Shown here piece by piece: positions 34,365 through 42,569 of a DNA stretch of 64,000 nucleotides. Origin of the DNA: Haloterrigena gelatinilytica (GTDB taxonomy: Archaea > Halobacteriota > Halobacteria > Halobacteriales > Natrialbaceae); NCBI RefSeq assembly GCF_013342145.1, contig NZ_JABUQZ010000001.1, forward strand, positions 2,542,001 through 2,606,000. Reading direction: 5' to 3'. Positions within the stretch are counted from its first letter, which is position 1, and every line of letters begins with the position of its first letter. The position numbers and the translations under genes are program-made. The notes below the pieces were generated by a model, which was given only the letters and a program-made list of their open reading frames with translations, did no database searches and was not told the DNA's origin.

Positions 34365-37040
34365 CTACGTCGCCTCGAGTCGCCGCGTTCGGGCGTCCCG
34401 GAGGTGGCGTATCGACGCCGCGGTAAAGGCGAGCGCGCCGAGGATCATCGGCGTGTCGCCGAGCGTTCGCGCCCACAGCAGCGTCTGGACGTGGTCCTGG
34501 TCGTAGAACTCGAGGCTGCGCGCGGCGGCGTAGCCGTCCCGGTAGGACGTCCGGAGCTGCAGGAAGCCCACGGGGAGCAGCGAGGCGACGGTCATGACGG
34601 TGAGGCCGATGTTGGTCAGCCAGAACGCGCCGCGGAACCACGCGGGATTCCAGGCCGATTCGGGGGTCACCACGCGCAGGATGTACGTGCCCAGTCCGAG
34701 CGCGAGCAGGCCGAAGGCGCCGAACGTCGCCGTGTGGGCGTGGGCGACGGTCAGGTACGTGCCGTGCTCGTAGTAGTTGATCAGCGGCAGGTTGATGAAG
34801 AAACCCAGCACCCCGCCGCCGACGAAGTTCCAGACGGAGGAGCCGACGATAAAGAGTAGCGGCAGCGTGTAGGGGAACTCCTCGCCTTGCGCCCGCAGCG
34901 AGCGGTACTCGCCGAGGCTCCGGTAGAGGACGAACACGAGGGGAACGAACTCGAGCGTCGAGAAGGTCGTGCCGATCGGGACCCAGATATCGGGGAGGCC
35001 GACCCACCAGTAGTGGTGGGAGACGCCGACGATGCCGGCGGCCATGATCGCGAACACCTCGAAGAGGATCGCCCGCTCGGCGTCGGCCTTCTCGATCAGG
35101 TCCATCGAGACCAGCGCGGCCGAGATGACTGCGGTGACGAAGAACTCGAAGACGCCCTCGACCCACATGTGGACGACCCACCAGCGCCAGAACTCCGTCA
35201 CGGCCATGTTCGTCTCGGGCGTGTAGAGCATGCTCGCGGCGAACATGAGCGCGATGGAGCCGCCCGCGTAGGTCACGAAGTGGCCCAGTCCCGTCGCGGG
35301 TTCGTCCAGCTGGCGCACGCCCCGGAGCACCAGCCCCGTCCAGGTGGCGAACCCGGCGAGCAGGCCCAGTTTCCAGACGCGGCCGACCTCGAGGTACTCG
35401 AGGCCCTCGCTGCCGAGCCACCACCAGAGATCGCCGTCGTCGCCGGATCCGGGCGAACCGAACGCGCCGCGGGTACCGAGCCAGACGCCGGCGAACGCGC
35501 CGACCGTGATGGCGACGAGCACGCCCAGCAGCGCGGTCGCGCCCTCGGCCTGCCACGGCGGATCCCGCTCGGTGAACAGCCCCGGCAGGAAGAGCCCGCC
35601 GGCGAGCCACAGCGTCGTGATCCAGAGGATGCCGAGGTTGATGTGCCAGGCGCGGCCCCCCGAGAACGGCAGCAAGGAGATGAGGTCGACCCCGAGCGCG
35701 TCGCCGATGCCGTAGAACCCGGTGCGCTCGACGTAGTAGTGGGCCAGATAGGCGCCGACGAGGGCCTGAGCGACGAACAGCGCGCCCGCGACGGGGACGT
35801 ACCGCGCCGCGGCGTACTGGGCCGGCGTGACCGACACCGAGTCGGGCGAGGGGACGTCGACGAGTTCGGTCGTCGGCTCGGCGACGTCGAAGGTGTGGTA
35901 GGCCCAGACGCCGAGCCCCCCGCCGGCGATCAGCAGGACGACGCTGATCGCGCTCCAGACGACGACCTGTCCGGTCGGTCGGTTCCCGGCCCCGGGCACG
36001 TACGGCCAGTCGTTCGTGAAGGAGTGGTCGGAATCCGGCCGGTTGGTGTGGGCCATCCACGCCGTCCAGCAGGCGAAGTCGGCGATCCGGGCGGCCTCCT
36101 CGGGCGAGTCGACGTAGCCCTGCGGGATCCCCCGTTCGGGGGCGCCCCCGTAGTAGCGGTCGACGTACGCCTCGCGGAGCCGCCGGTGGGCGTAGACCGC
36201 CGCCGCCGAGTAGCGAGCGACGTCGCCCTCGGGTGCGTCGGCGTCGAGTTCCCGCTCCACGCGCCGTTCGACGGCCGCCCGGTCGTCCTCCGAGAGGGAG
36301 TCGAAGGAGTCGCTCCCGCGCTGGCGCGCGTAGTACTCCCGCATGTACTCGGCTTTCGACTCGAGCGCGTCGGCCGTCAGATCGACGCCGAAGTACGAGC
36401 CGTTGCCCAGGACCGACCCCTGATTCATGAGCCCGTTGGCCTGGAACGCCTTCTTTCCCGTCCGGACTTGTTCGTCGGTCACGACGGTCTCCTCGTTCGG
36501 CCCGCGGATCTCGTCGGGGATCGGTGGCGCCCGCTCCCGGGAGACGTAGGCTCCGAGCGTCATCGCGGCGAGGTTGGCGACGAACAGCCCCACGAGCGCC
36601 AGCGACCCGGCCGAGTTCGAGCGGAGCGCGTCGAGGCCGAGGTCGCGCTCCGCCCCCGTCCGAACCAGTAACGGGACCAGATCGGTGAGCACGCGGTCGA
36701 TCGGAACGCCCCCGTCGCCGACCTGCAACAGGCTCGTCGCCAGTTCCCCGACCGCGGGGTCGATGCCGTCGCCGTCGGAAAGCAGCGTCGTCGCCGCGAC
36801 GGCCATCGCGACGGCCGACCGGAGATTCACCGACCGACCGCGTCCCGCGGCCCCCTCGCCGAGGTCGTCGTTCGAACCCGCGTCGAGCGCCCTCGCTCTC
36901 GAGGCCGCCGAACCGCTCGTCTCCATCCGCGCCAGTTCCGCCTCCAGGTCCGCCGCGAGCGCGGGCAGTTCCTCGGCGAGCGCGCGCTCGAGTTCGTGGC
37001 CGACGACTACGGCGTCGCGCTCGAGCAAATCGGTGAGCAC
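34365..37040 (-). CDS. norB: Quinol-dependent nitric oxide reductase (NorZ/qNor type) with unusual N-terminal extension
   Basis: Up to 891 residues from GTG 37040. The qNor core starts at about residue 143 with a first membrane helix (AGSLALVGLFVANLAAM), then ERAPPIPDEIRGPN and TGKKAFQANGLMNQGSVLGNGSYFG, the haem-less cytochrome-like domain of quinol-type enzymes. The catalytic subunit follows: VVHMWVEGVFEFF (FeB His and the conserved Glu), VSHHYWWVG (two FeB His) and TVAHAHTATFGAFG (haem ligands). It reduces 2 NO to N2O with electrons from menaquinol in the membrane. The first 140 residues, open in the same frame, are acidic/Ala-rich and unlike known Nor proteins. An internal GTG near residue 117 could be the true start. 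Upstream coding continues in another frame (37007-37651). Confidence 0.88.
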   Translation of the reverse strand: MLTDLLERDAVVVGHELERALAEELPALAADLEAELARMETSGSAASRARALDAGSNDDLGEGAAGRGRSVNLRSAVAMAVAATTLLSDGDGIDPAVGELATSLLQVGDGGVPIDRVLTDLVPLLVRTGAERDLGLDALRSNSAGSLALVGLFVANLAAMTLGAYVSRERAPPIPDEIRGPNEETVVTDEQVRTGKKAFQANGLMNQGSVLGNGSYFGVDLTADALESKAEYMREYYARQRGSDSFDSLSEDDRAAVERRVERELDADAPEGDVARYSAAAVYAHRRLREAYVDRYYGGAPERGIPQGYVDSPEEAARIADFACWTAWMAHTNRPDSDHSFTNDWPYVPGAGNRPTGQVVVWSAISVVLLIAGGGLGVWAYHTFDVAEPTTELVDVPSPDSVSVTPAQYAAARYVPVAGALFVAQALVGAYLAHYYVERTGFYGIGDALGVDLISLLPFSGGRAWHINLGILWITTLWLAGGLFLPGLFTERDPPWQAEGATALLGVLVAITVGAFAGVWLGTRGAFGSPGSGDDGDLWWWLGSEGLEYLEVGRVWKLGLLAGFATWTGLVLRGVRQLDEPATGLGHFVTYAGGSIALMFAASMLYTPETNMAVTEFWRWWVVHMWVEGVFEFFVTAVISAALVSMDLIEKADAERAILFEVFAIMAAGIVGVSHHYWWVGLPDIWVPIGTTFSTLEFVPLVFVLYRSLGEYRSLRAQGEEFPYTLPLLFIVGSSVWNFVGGGVLGFFINLPLINYYEHGTYLTVAHAHTATFGAFGLLALGLGTYILRVVTPESAWNPAWFRGAFWLTNIGLTVMTVASLLPVGFLQLRTSYRDGYAAARSLEFYDQDHVQTLLWARTLGDTPMILGALAFTAASIRHLRDARTRRLEAT

Positions 37041-37651
37041 GTGATCGACGGGACGCTCCGGCGCATCGTCCAGTCGCGCGCGGAGCCGGGAACACGCCTC
37101 GGCGAGCGGACGTCGATCGGACGGTCGGTCTCGCCGTTCGAGCGGGATTCCGCGACCGCGCTCGAGTCGCGATCCGCGGGACCCACAGCGCTCGCGGTCC
37201 CGTCCGACGCGGCCGACCGCTCGCTCAGGACTTCCGCAAGCAGGTCGGCCGCGTCCGCGTCGGCGCCGGCGACCGACAGCCGGGTTCGGATCGCGTCCAG
37301 CGTGCGGTCGTCCAGCCGATCCTCGTCGAGGCCGTACCGCCGCAGGAAGTTCTCGAGCGCCCGATCGAGCGGGTCGTCCGATCCGAACTCGGCGGCGCCC
37401 TCACCGCCGCCGAGGTCCGACGCCGCGAGCAGGTCGTCAGCGCTTCGGTCGAGCGCGCGTTCGAAGAGTTCGTCGACGGCGCGCTCGGCGACGTCGCTCG
37501 CCCGTCGATTCGCCGCGTCGCGAACCCGCGTCGACAGGTCGCCGACCGCTTCGGCGCTCGACTCGAGTCGATCCGTTACGGAGTCGGTCGCTTCACGGCG
37601 ACTGTGCGTCCCGAGACGGCCGGAATCCGGGAGGAGATTGCTGAGTCCCAT
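37007..37651 (-). CDS. Hydrophilic ORF upstream of norB, probably joined to it by a 1-base frameshift
   Basis: From ATG 37651 (MGLSNLLPDSGRLGTHSRRE) a helical, Asp/Arg/Ala-rich sequence with repeated ERAVDELFERALDRS-like amphipathic segments runs to about residue 180 (GETDRPIDVR). It then loses coding character. From the same point the norB frame reads PLAEACSRLRARLDDAPERP and continues without a stop into the reductase. GC-rich third positions switch frames at about 37108, where GTCCGCTCGCC would read GTCCGCCTCGCC if one C were restored. The combined protein would have about 1,095 residues. No domain is recognised in this part. Confidence 0.5.
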   Translation of the reverse strand: MGLSNLLPDSGRLGTHSRREATDSVTDRLESSAEAVGDLSTRVRDAANRRASDVAERAVDELFERALDRSADDLLAASDLGGGEGAAEFGSDDPLDRALENFLRRYGLDEDRLDDRTLDAIRTRLSVAGADADAADLLAEVLSERSAASDGTASAVGPADRDSSAVAESRSNGETDRPIDVRSPRRVPGSARDWTMRRSVPSITCSPICSSATP

Positions 37652-37828
37652 CCGTGCTGTCACGCTCCGTTACCGTGCTACCAGTTTCCAAACATCGAGG
37701 TAAGCGTACAGACGTCAGTCGCCGGTCACTTATTTCCGGGTGACAGTTTCCGCGCCCGATCGACTGACGGCGACGAACCAAACGGGTTTTAAACAGCGCT
37801 GCCTTAGCCCACGCCAAGTGAGATAACC

Positions 37829-38110
37829 ATGCAGATGCCACGCCGATTCAATACGTACTGTCCGCACTGCAACGAACACCACGAACACGAAGTCGAAAAG
37901 TCCCGAACGGGCCGCTCGAGCGGTCTCAAATGGGACGCTCGCCGCACCCGACGAAGCACCTCGAGCATCGGTAACTCCGGTCGCTTCTCGAAGGTGCCGG
38001 TCGGCGAAAAGCCTACCAAGAAGACCGACCTCAAATACCGCTGCAGCGAGTGCGGCAAGGCCCACCTCCGCGAGGGATGGCGCACCGGCCGACTCGAGTT
38101 CCAGGAGTGA
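37829..38110 (+). CDS. rpl44e: 50S ribosomal protein L44e
   Basis: 93 residues. The zinc-ribbon cysteines are in [17 protein letters not shown] and [15 protein letters not shown], and [18 protein letters not shown] is diagnostic of L44e/L36a-type proteins. It binds the large ribosomal subunit near the E site. It heads a translation cluster (L44e, S27e, aIF2-alpha, Nop10) conserved across archaea. An alternative start two codons downstream (MPRRFN) is possible. Confidence 0.96.
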   Translation: MQMPRRFNTYCPHCNEHHEHEVEKSRTGRSSGLKWDARRTRRSTSSIGNSGRFSKVPVGEKPTKKTDLKYRCSECGKAHLREGWRTGRLEFQE

Positions 38111-38115
38111 TACCA

Positions 38116-38289
38116 ATGGCAGGAAATTTCTACAGCGTTCGATGCGGTGACTGCGAGAACGAACAGACCGTCTTCGGCAAAGCCTCCTCGGAGGTCGCCT
38201 GTGCCGTCTGTGGCACCACGCTGGCGCGACCGACCGGTGGCAAAGCCGAGATCGAACACGAGATCATCGAAACAGTCGAGTCACGATGA
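38116..38289 (+). CDS. rps27e: 30S ribosomal protein S27e
   Basis: 57 residues from ATG 38116 ([21 protein letters not shown]). The zinc finger CGDC plus CAVCG matches S27e, and [16 protein letters not shown] is the conserved tail. It starts 5 bases after the L44e stop, and its stop region overlaps the aIF2-alpha ATG by four bases, so these genes are one translationally coupled operon. Confidence 0.95.
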   Translation: MAGNFYSVRCGDCENEQTVFGKASSEVACAVCGTTLARPTGGKAEIEHEIIETVESR

Positions 38290-39086
38290 AGTACAGCGGC
38301 TGGCCCGACCCCGGCGAACTCGTCGTCGGGAAGATCGACGAAATCGAGGACTTCGGCGTCTTCGTCGATCTCGAAGAGTACCGGGACAAGCGCGGCCTGA
38401 TCCACATCTCCGAGGTCGCCTCGGGATGGATCAAGAACGTCCGCGATCACGTCCGCGAGGGCCAGATCGTCGTCTGCAAGGTCCTCGAGATCGACGAGGA
38501 ATCCCAGCAGATCGATCTCTCGCTGAAAGACGTCAACGACCATCAGCGCTCCGACAAGATCCAGGAGTGGAAAAACGAGCAGAAAGCCGACAACTGGATG
38601 GGTATCGCGCTGGGCGAGGACGTCGACGACGAGAGCTACACCGCGATCGCCAACGAGCTGATCGGCGCCCACGGCAGCCTCTACGACGGCTTCAAGCAGG
38701 CCGCGATCCACGGCGAGGAGGCACTCGAGAACACCGATCTCTCCGACGACGAGATCGAGTCGATCGTCGACACGGCCCGCGAGAACGTCTCGGTGCCGTA
38801 CGTCAACGTCACCGGCTACGTCGACCTCGAGAACCCGTCGCCGAGCGGCGTCGACGGCATCCGCACCGCCCTCGAGGCCGCCGAAGGGAACGGCGAAGTG
38901 CCCGAGGAAGTCGACCTCGAGGTCAGCTACGTCGGCGCGCCCGAGTACCGCATCGAGGTGCAGGCGCCCAACTACAAGACCGCCGAGAGCCAGCTCGAGG
39001 AGAGCGCACAGCGCGCGGTCCGGGCGATCGAGTCCGAAGGCGGTTCGGGCGAGTACCACCGCGAGCGTCGCACCGACGACGAGTAA
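38286..39086 (+). CDS. eif2a: Translation initiation factor aIF2 subunit alpha
   Basis: 266 residues. The N-terminal S1 domain reads [24 protein letters not shown] and [24 protein letters not shown] (residues 1-85), followed by the helical domain, and the C-terminal alpha/beta domain ends with [24 protein letters not shown]. It is one of three subunits of the factor that brings Met-tRNAi to the small ribosomal subunit. The initiator tRNA itself lies 5 kb upstream. Length is standard. Confidence 0.96.
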   Translation: MKYSGWPDPGELVVGKIDEIEDFGVFVDLEEYRDKRGLIHISEVASGWIKNVRDHVREGQIVVCKVLEIDEESQQIDLSLKDVNDHQRSDKIQEWKNEQKADNWMGIALGEDVDDESYTAIANELIGAHGSLYDGFKQAAIHGEEALENTDLSDDEIESIVDTARENVSVPYVNVTGYVDLENPSPSGVDGIRTALEAAEGNGEVPEEVDLEVSYVGAPEYRIEVQAPNYKTAESQLEESAQRAVRAIESEGGSGEYHRERRTDDE

Positions 39087-39089
39087 CGC

Positions 39090-39269
39090 ATGAAGTCGGA
39101 TATCCGGGTGTGTTCGGCGTGGCGCGACGCACACGACCGCCCGGTGTATACCCTCTCTGACTCCTGTCCCGACTGCGGCGCCGACGCGGAAAACAGCGCT
39201 CCGGCCCCGTTCGATCCGAACGACCCGTACGGCGAGTACCGACGCGCTCTTAAACGTCGCCGTCGCTGA
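39090..39269 (+). CDS. nop10: H/ACA RNA-protein complex component Nop10
   Basis: A 59-residue ORF beginning MKSDIRVCSAWRDAHDRPVY. The zinc-ribbon and C-terminal pattern (VYTLSDSCPDCGADAENSAP, then PFDPNDPYGEYRRALKRR) is the Nop10 signature. It is a structural component of box H/ACA pseudouridylation particles. It sits 3 bases after aIF2-alpha, as in most archaea. Confidence 0.95.
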   Translation: MKSDIRVCSAWRDAHDRPVYTLSDSCPDCGADAENSAPAPFDPNDPYGEYRRALKRRRR

Positions 39270-39275
39270 TACGGT

Positions 39276-40052
39276 ATGGACGAACTCGAGATCGACGCAG
39301 TCGCCGAGGTCGAACTAGACGACCCCGTCCTCGTCGAGGGGCTGCCGGGTGTGGGACACGTCGGAAGCCTCGCCGTCGAGCACCTGCTCGAGGAACTCGA
39401 GGCCGACAGCACGCTCGTGCGCCGGGTCTACTCCCAGGAGTTCCCGCCGCAGGTGAGCGTCGAAGACGGCGTCGCGGACCTCACGTGCGCCGAAATTCAC
39501 GCCGTCACCGTTCCCGACGGCCGCGATCTGTTACTGCTGACCGGGGATCACCAGGCCCAGACCAACGACGGCCACTACGTGCTGACCGACGCCTTCCTCG
39601 ACATCGCCGAGGAGTTCGGCGCGAGCGAGGTCTACGCGCTGGGCGGCGTCCCGACCGGCGAACTCATCGAGGAGTACGCCGTCGTCGGCGCCGTCAGCGA
39701 CGAGTCGCTGCTCGAGGAGCTAGAGGACGTCGGCGTCGAGTTCCGCGAGGACGAACCCGCCGGCGGAATCGTCGGTGTCTCCGGACTCCTGCTCGGCCTC
39801 GGCGGCCGCCGCGGGTTCGACGGGGCGTGTCTGATGGGCGAGACCAGCGGCTACCTGGTCGACCCCAAGAGCGCCCGCGCGGTCCTCGAGGTCCTCGAGG
39901 AAACCCTCGGCTTCGACCTCGAGTACGAATCCTTAGACGAGCGGGCCGACGAGATGGAGGAAGTCATCGGCAAGATCCAAGAGATGGAACAACAACAGCA
40001 ACAACAGCAGATGGACGTCCCGACGGACGACGACCTGCGGTACATCGGCTGA
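39276..40052 (+). CDS. PAC2 family protein (proteasome-assembly-chaperone-like)
   Basis: 258 residues. PVLVEGLPGVGHVGSLAVEHLL (residues 17-38), LLLLTGDHQAQTNDGHY, VYALGGVPTG and VGVSGLLLGLGGRRGFDGACLMGETSGYLVDPKSA are hallmarks of the archaeal PAC2 family. Its archaeal function is not established; the eukaryotic relatives chaperone proteasome assembly. The C terminus has a charged coiled-coil stretch and a run of seven Gln (EMEQQQQQQQMD) before DVPTDDDLRYIG. It starts 6 bases after nop10 and belongs to the translation cluster. Confidence 0.88.
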   Translation: MDELEIDAVAEVELDDPVLVEGLPGVGHVGSLAVEHLLEELEADSTLVRRVYSQEFPPQVSVEDGVADLTCAEIHAVTVPDGRDLLLLTGDHQAQTNDGHYVLTDAFLDIAEEFGASEVYALGGVPTGELIEEYAVVGAVSDESLLEELEDVGVEFREDEPAGGIVGVSGLLLGLGGRRGFDGACLMGETSGYLVDPKSARAVLEVLEETLGFDLEYESLDERADEMEEVIGKIQEMEQQQQQQQMDVPTDDDLRYIG

Positions 40053-40157
40053 GCGCGCCGCCGACTCGAGTTCCCGTCGACGAGTTTTCCGGACGGGCCG
40101 GCCGAACGCGCGCCGCTGTGGTGACGGAACAGTACGCAGCACACAGCGGCCGCCGTC

Positions 40158-40289
40158 CTATCCGACTACGACCACGGCGAGGAAGCCGACGGCGATCGCC
40201 GCCGCCAGCGTGATCGCGACGGCGAGGCCGACGCCGATAACCGGTGAAATTGGGCGTGCCGAACCGCGCGTCGCAGATCTCGAGGCCAT
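40158..40289 (-). CDS. 43-residue pilin-N-terminal-like membrane peptide
   Basis: ATG 40289 to TAG at 40158 encodes MASRSATRGSARPISPVIGV followed by GLAVAITLAAAIAVGFLAVVVVG. This is exactly the N-terminal module of haloarchaeal type IV pilins/archaellin-like proteins (basic leader, RPISPVIG, then a hydrophobic helix), but the protein ends right after the helix. Codon use is normal (GC-rich third positions). It could be a minimal pilin-like or membrane peptide, or the surviving start of a deleted pilin gene. Confidence 0.6.
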   Translation of the reverse strand: MASRSATRGSARPISPVIGVGLAVAITLAAAIAVGFLAVVVVG

Positions 40290-40508
40290 CTCTTCAGTAC
40301 TAGTCTCTCGAGTCTCCCGCGGCAAGAACGTCCGCATCGACTCAGCGTTCGATTCGTGGGCTGTATCCGCCAGTGTTCGGTACCACTCGTGCCCGCCGAT
40401 CGTCCCGTATCGGAGACGGGTACCGCAGCGAGAGGAATCGGAACGTCGCTCAAAGGGACATTTCAGTTTGGGATAGCTTCGTTGGGTCCGGGCGAGCACG
40501 GGCAGACG

Positions 40509-41171
40509 ATGTACCGACGAACGTACGCGATCGGTCTCGGAAGCGCACTCGCCGCCGGAATCGGCGGCTGTTCGCGACTCAACGGCGACGGTCCCGACGA
40601 GGAGACGGATCCGGACGAGACCACGGCTCCCGAGAACGAGACGGACGATCCGAATAACTCGCCTCAGCAACCGGCTCAAGCCACCCTTCGCAATCCCTCG
40701 TTCGAGGAGGAACTGTCCGGACGGACGATCGGAAAAGACCTTCCGGCGACCCCCGGAGCGGAGGACGAACCGGTCGACCACTCCGCCTCGACCACCGCCG
40801 ACGACGCGTCGGACGGCGACCGGTCGCTGGAGTTGTACATCGACGGCGTCGCCGACGACGGGACGATCTGGGTCGAGCAGTCCGTCGACGTCACCGACGT
40901 CGAGACCGTGACGATCGACGTCTACAGTCGAACGAACTCGGCGAACCGGATGTCTCAGGTAGCGTTTTTCGCCGGCGAGAAACCCGACGACGGGCTCTCG
41001 GAGGGGGACTTCGACCGCGAGAAGGACATCGAGGACCACAGCGGGTGGAAACCCTACTCGTACTCGGTCGGCGAACTCGAGGGCGACGTCACGGTCGCGA
41101 TCGGGATGAACGTCGTCTGGGAGACCGAGATCACCCGTCGCTTCGACGACGTTCGGCTCGAGACGGCCTAG
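40509..41171 (+). CDS. Predicted lipoprotein of unknown function
   Basis: 220 residues from ATG 40509 (MYRRTYAIGLGSALAAGIGGCSR). An N-terminal signal with a lipobox Cys at residue 21 (AGIGGC) predicts a lipid anchor. A low-complexity Asp/Glu/Thr/Pro linker (24-60) is followed by a beta-rich domain: NPSFEEELSGRTIGKDLP, SLELYIDGVADDGTIWVEQSVDV and DVTVAIGMNVVW. The NPSFE start and overall pattern resemble carbohydrate-binding-module-like jelly rolls, a weak impression only. Confidence 0.65.
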   Translation: MYRRTYAIGLGSALAAGIGGCSRLNGDGPDEETDPDETTAPENETDDPNNSPQQPAQATLRNPSFEEELSGRTIGKDLPATPGAEDEPVDHSASTTADDASDGDRSLELYIDGVADDGTIWVEQSVDVTDVETVTIDVYSRTNSANRMSQVAFFAGEKPDDGLSEGDFDREKDIEDHSGWKPYSYSVGELEGDVTVAIGMNVVWETEITRRFDDVRLETA

Positions 41172-41278
41172 CGACGGGGTTCGGAACGAGACGGACCGGG
41201 GAGACGAACCCGTAGCCGACCCGCGGCGTCGGCGGCGACTTCGATCGATCGGTCACCGTCGAGCGGACGGGTTCCGGG

Positions 41279-41398
41279 TCACGGTTTCGGCGTCGTCGGC
41301 CGAAACAGCGCGCAGTTCGGACACCAGATCGAGCCGTCCGCGCGTCGCTTTTGCTTCCCGTTGCAGTCGGCGCATCGCTCGGCCGCGTACTCTGCCAT
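41279..41398 (-). CDS. 39-residue zinc-ribbon microprotein
   Basis: ATG 41398 to TGA 41279 encodes MAEYAAERCADCNGKQKRRA followed by DGSIWCPNCALFRPTTPKP. Two CxxC knuckles spaced by 14 residues form a complete zinc-ribbon. Haloarchaea encode many such one-domain zinc-finger microproteins. Strong motif content makes this a real gene in spite of its size. It lies alone between the lipoprotein gene and the metal-dependent hydrolase. Confidence 0.8.
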   Translation of the reverse strand: MAEYAAERCADCNGKQKRRADGSIWCPNCALFRPTTPKP

Positions 41399-41478
41399 GC
41401 GAGATCGAAGATATCTTCGTCCGTTGAGACATGAGCCTTTCGACCAATGGGCAAATAGTTGTCAATAGGCGGACGCGG

Positions 41479-42306
41479 TCAGGCGCCGCCGGCCGGCGCG
41501 AGCGCGTCGATAACGCGGGATGCGTTCTTCGAGAAGACGCGCCACAACTTGTCCTCGGAGACGTCGAGCGTGAGAATTTCCATGACGGCGACGTCGGGGT
41601 GGCAGGCGGGCGCGCCGCTGCCGAACAGGACCCGGTCGGGGTGCTCGAGCAGCGCGCGCTCGAGGGGGTCGCGGTAGCGGACGAAACTCGTCTCCAGGTA
41701 ACAGCCGTCGTACTCCTCGAGCAGGTCGATCAGGCCGTGCATGAGCGACCGGTCGAGGGGATGGCCGCCGAAGTGGGCGACGACGACGGGAAACGAGCGC
41801 TCGAGCAAGGTGGACGCGAGGATTTCGAGGGCGGCGTCGGCGCCGCCGCGAACGATGACGGGGAGGTCGACTGCCTCGAGGGCCGCGAGGACGTCCTCGT
41901 CGGGGTAGTCGTCGACCTCGGGATCGAGGACGAAGCCGTGGAACCGGTCGTCGTAGGCGTAGCGCTCGATATCCGCCGGCGACGTGTGGTGGTCGTCGCG
42001 GCTCCGGACCGCGTTGCGCAGGCGGTCGGTCGCCGACGCCGTCGGCCGCCGCGTGCCGTTGATCCGCGCGAAGGCGACGAACGGACGATCGACGCTGCGG
42101 CGGGCGACGCCGTTGTTCGGTGCGAGGTAGCGCCGGTTCGGGCGCGCGGGCGGAAAAACGATCGATTTCGTGATTCCCGCCTGGTGCATCTCTCGTTCGA
42201 GCTGGTCGGGCGTGACCGAGCGACCGTCGACGCGGGGGCCGGTATCGCCGGGCGAGAGCCGCGCGTAGACGTCGACGATGCGAAACCCGTGTTCCAGCTC
42301 GAGCAT
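41479..42306 (-). CDS. Amidohydrolase-like TIM-barrel protein
   Basis: 275 residues from ATG 42306 (MLELEHGFRIVDVYARLSPG). The pattern fits the amidohydrolase-2 (ACMSD-like) family: FRIVDVYARL replaces the usual xIDxHxH strand, FHGFVLDPEVDDYPDED (KLHP-like strand), PVIVRGGADAALE, FPVVVAHFGGHPL (His of strand 5), CYLETSFV and RVLFGSGAPACHPDVAVMEI (the C-terminal GSDxP-like strand). The HxH metal pair at strand 1 is replaced (DVYAR), so the usual metal centre is incomplete. Substrate unknown. Its start is divergent from the thermosome gene with about 260 bp between. Confidence 0.7.
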   Translation of the reverse strand: MLELEHGFRIVDVYARLSPGDTGPRVDGRSVTPDQLEREMHQAGITKSIVFPPARPNRRYLAPNNGVARRSVDRPFVAFARINGTRRPTASATDRLRNAVRSRDDHHTSPADIERYAYDDRFHGFVLDPEVDDYPDEDVLAALEAVDLPVIVRGGADAALEILASTLLERSFPVVVAHFGGHPLDRSLMHGLIDLLEEYDGCYLETSFVRYRDPLERALLEHPDRVLFGSGAPACHPDVAVMEILTLDVSEDKLWRVFSKNASRVIDALAPAGGA

Positions 42307-42520
42307 TCGTGGCGGCTCTTTCCACCGGAGCCATATTTCCCTACCGGCCCGCGGAGCCGTCGGCGTCGGCGGTGGGGAGTCGCGTCTCGGGGCGGCCGAC
42401 CGCCACTGGCGCGCCGAACCCGACACCGGAATCCGCGATTCGCGGGACGAAAACGGGGCCCCGGGGGCATTGGGTACCGTTCTCATTCGCGCAATCGCCA
42501 GAGGGAGCGGTGGCGAGTGG

Positions 42521-42536
42521 GAAACTTTTATATAGA
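42521..42536 (+). promoter_or_regulatory. Core promoter of the thermosome gene (BRE and TATA box)
   Basis: GAAAC followed by TTTTATATAG is centred about 38 bases before the ATG at 42570. It forms a purine-rich BRE plus an unusually strong TATA box for this GC-rich sequence. Thermosome genes in haloarchaea are heat-inducible and their core promoters look like this; induction here is inferred. Confidence 0.65.
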
Positions 42537-42569
42537 AGTGCTGACGACATAGGTAGTGAGGATTCAACT

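Noticed and set aside
34354-37095. Very long open frame opposite in phase to norB on the same strand
   Set aside because: It is Arg/Gly-rich with no domain and results from GC-rich third positions of the real norB frame.
40166-40453. 95-residue minus-strand ORF overlapping the mini-pilin
   Set aside because: It is Arg/Ser-rich, typical of a shadow frame; the pilin-like frame in the same place has clear motif content.
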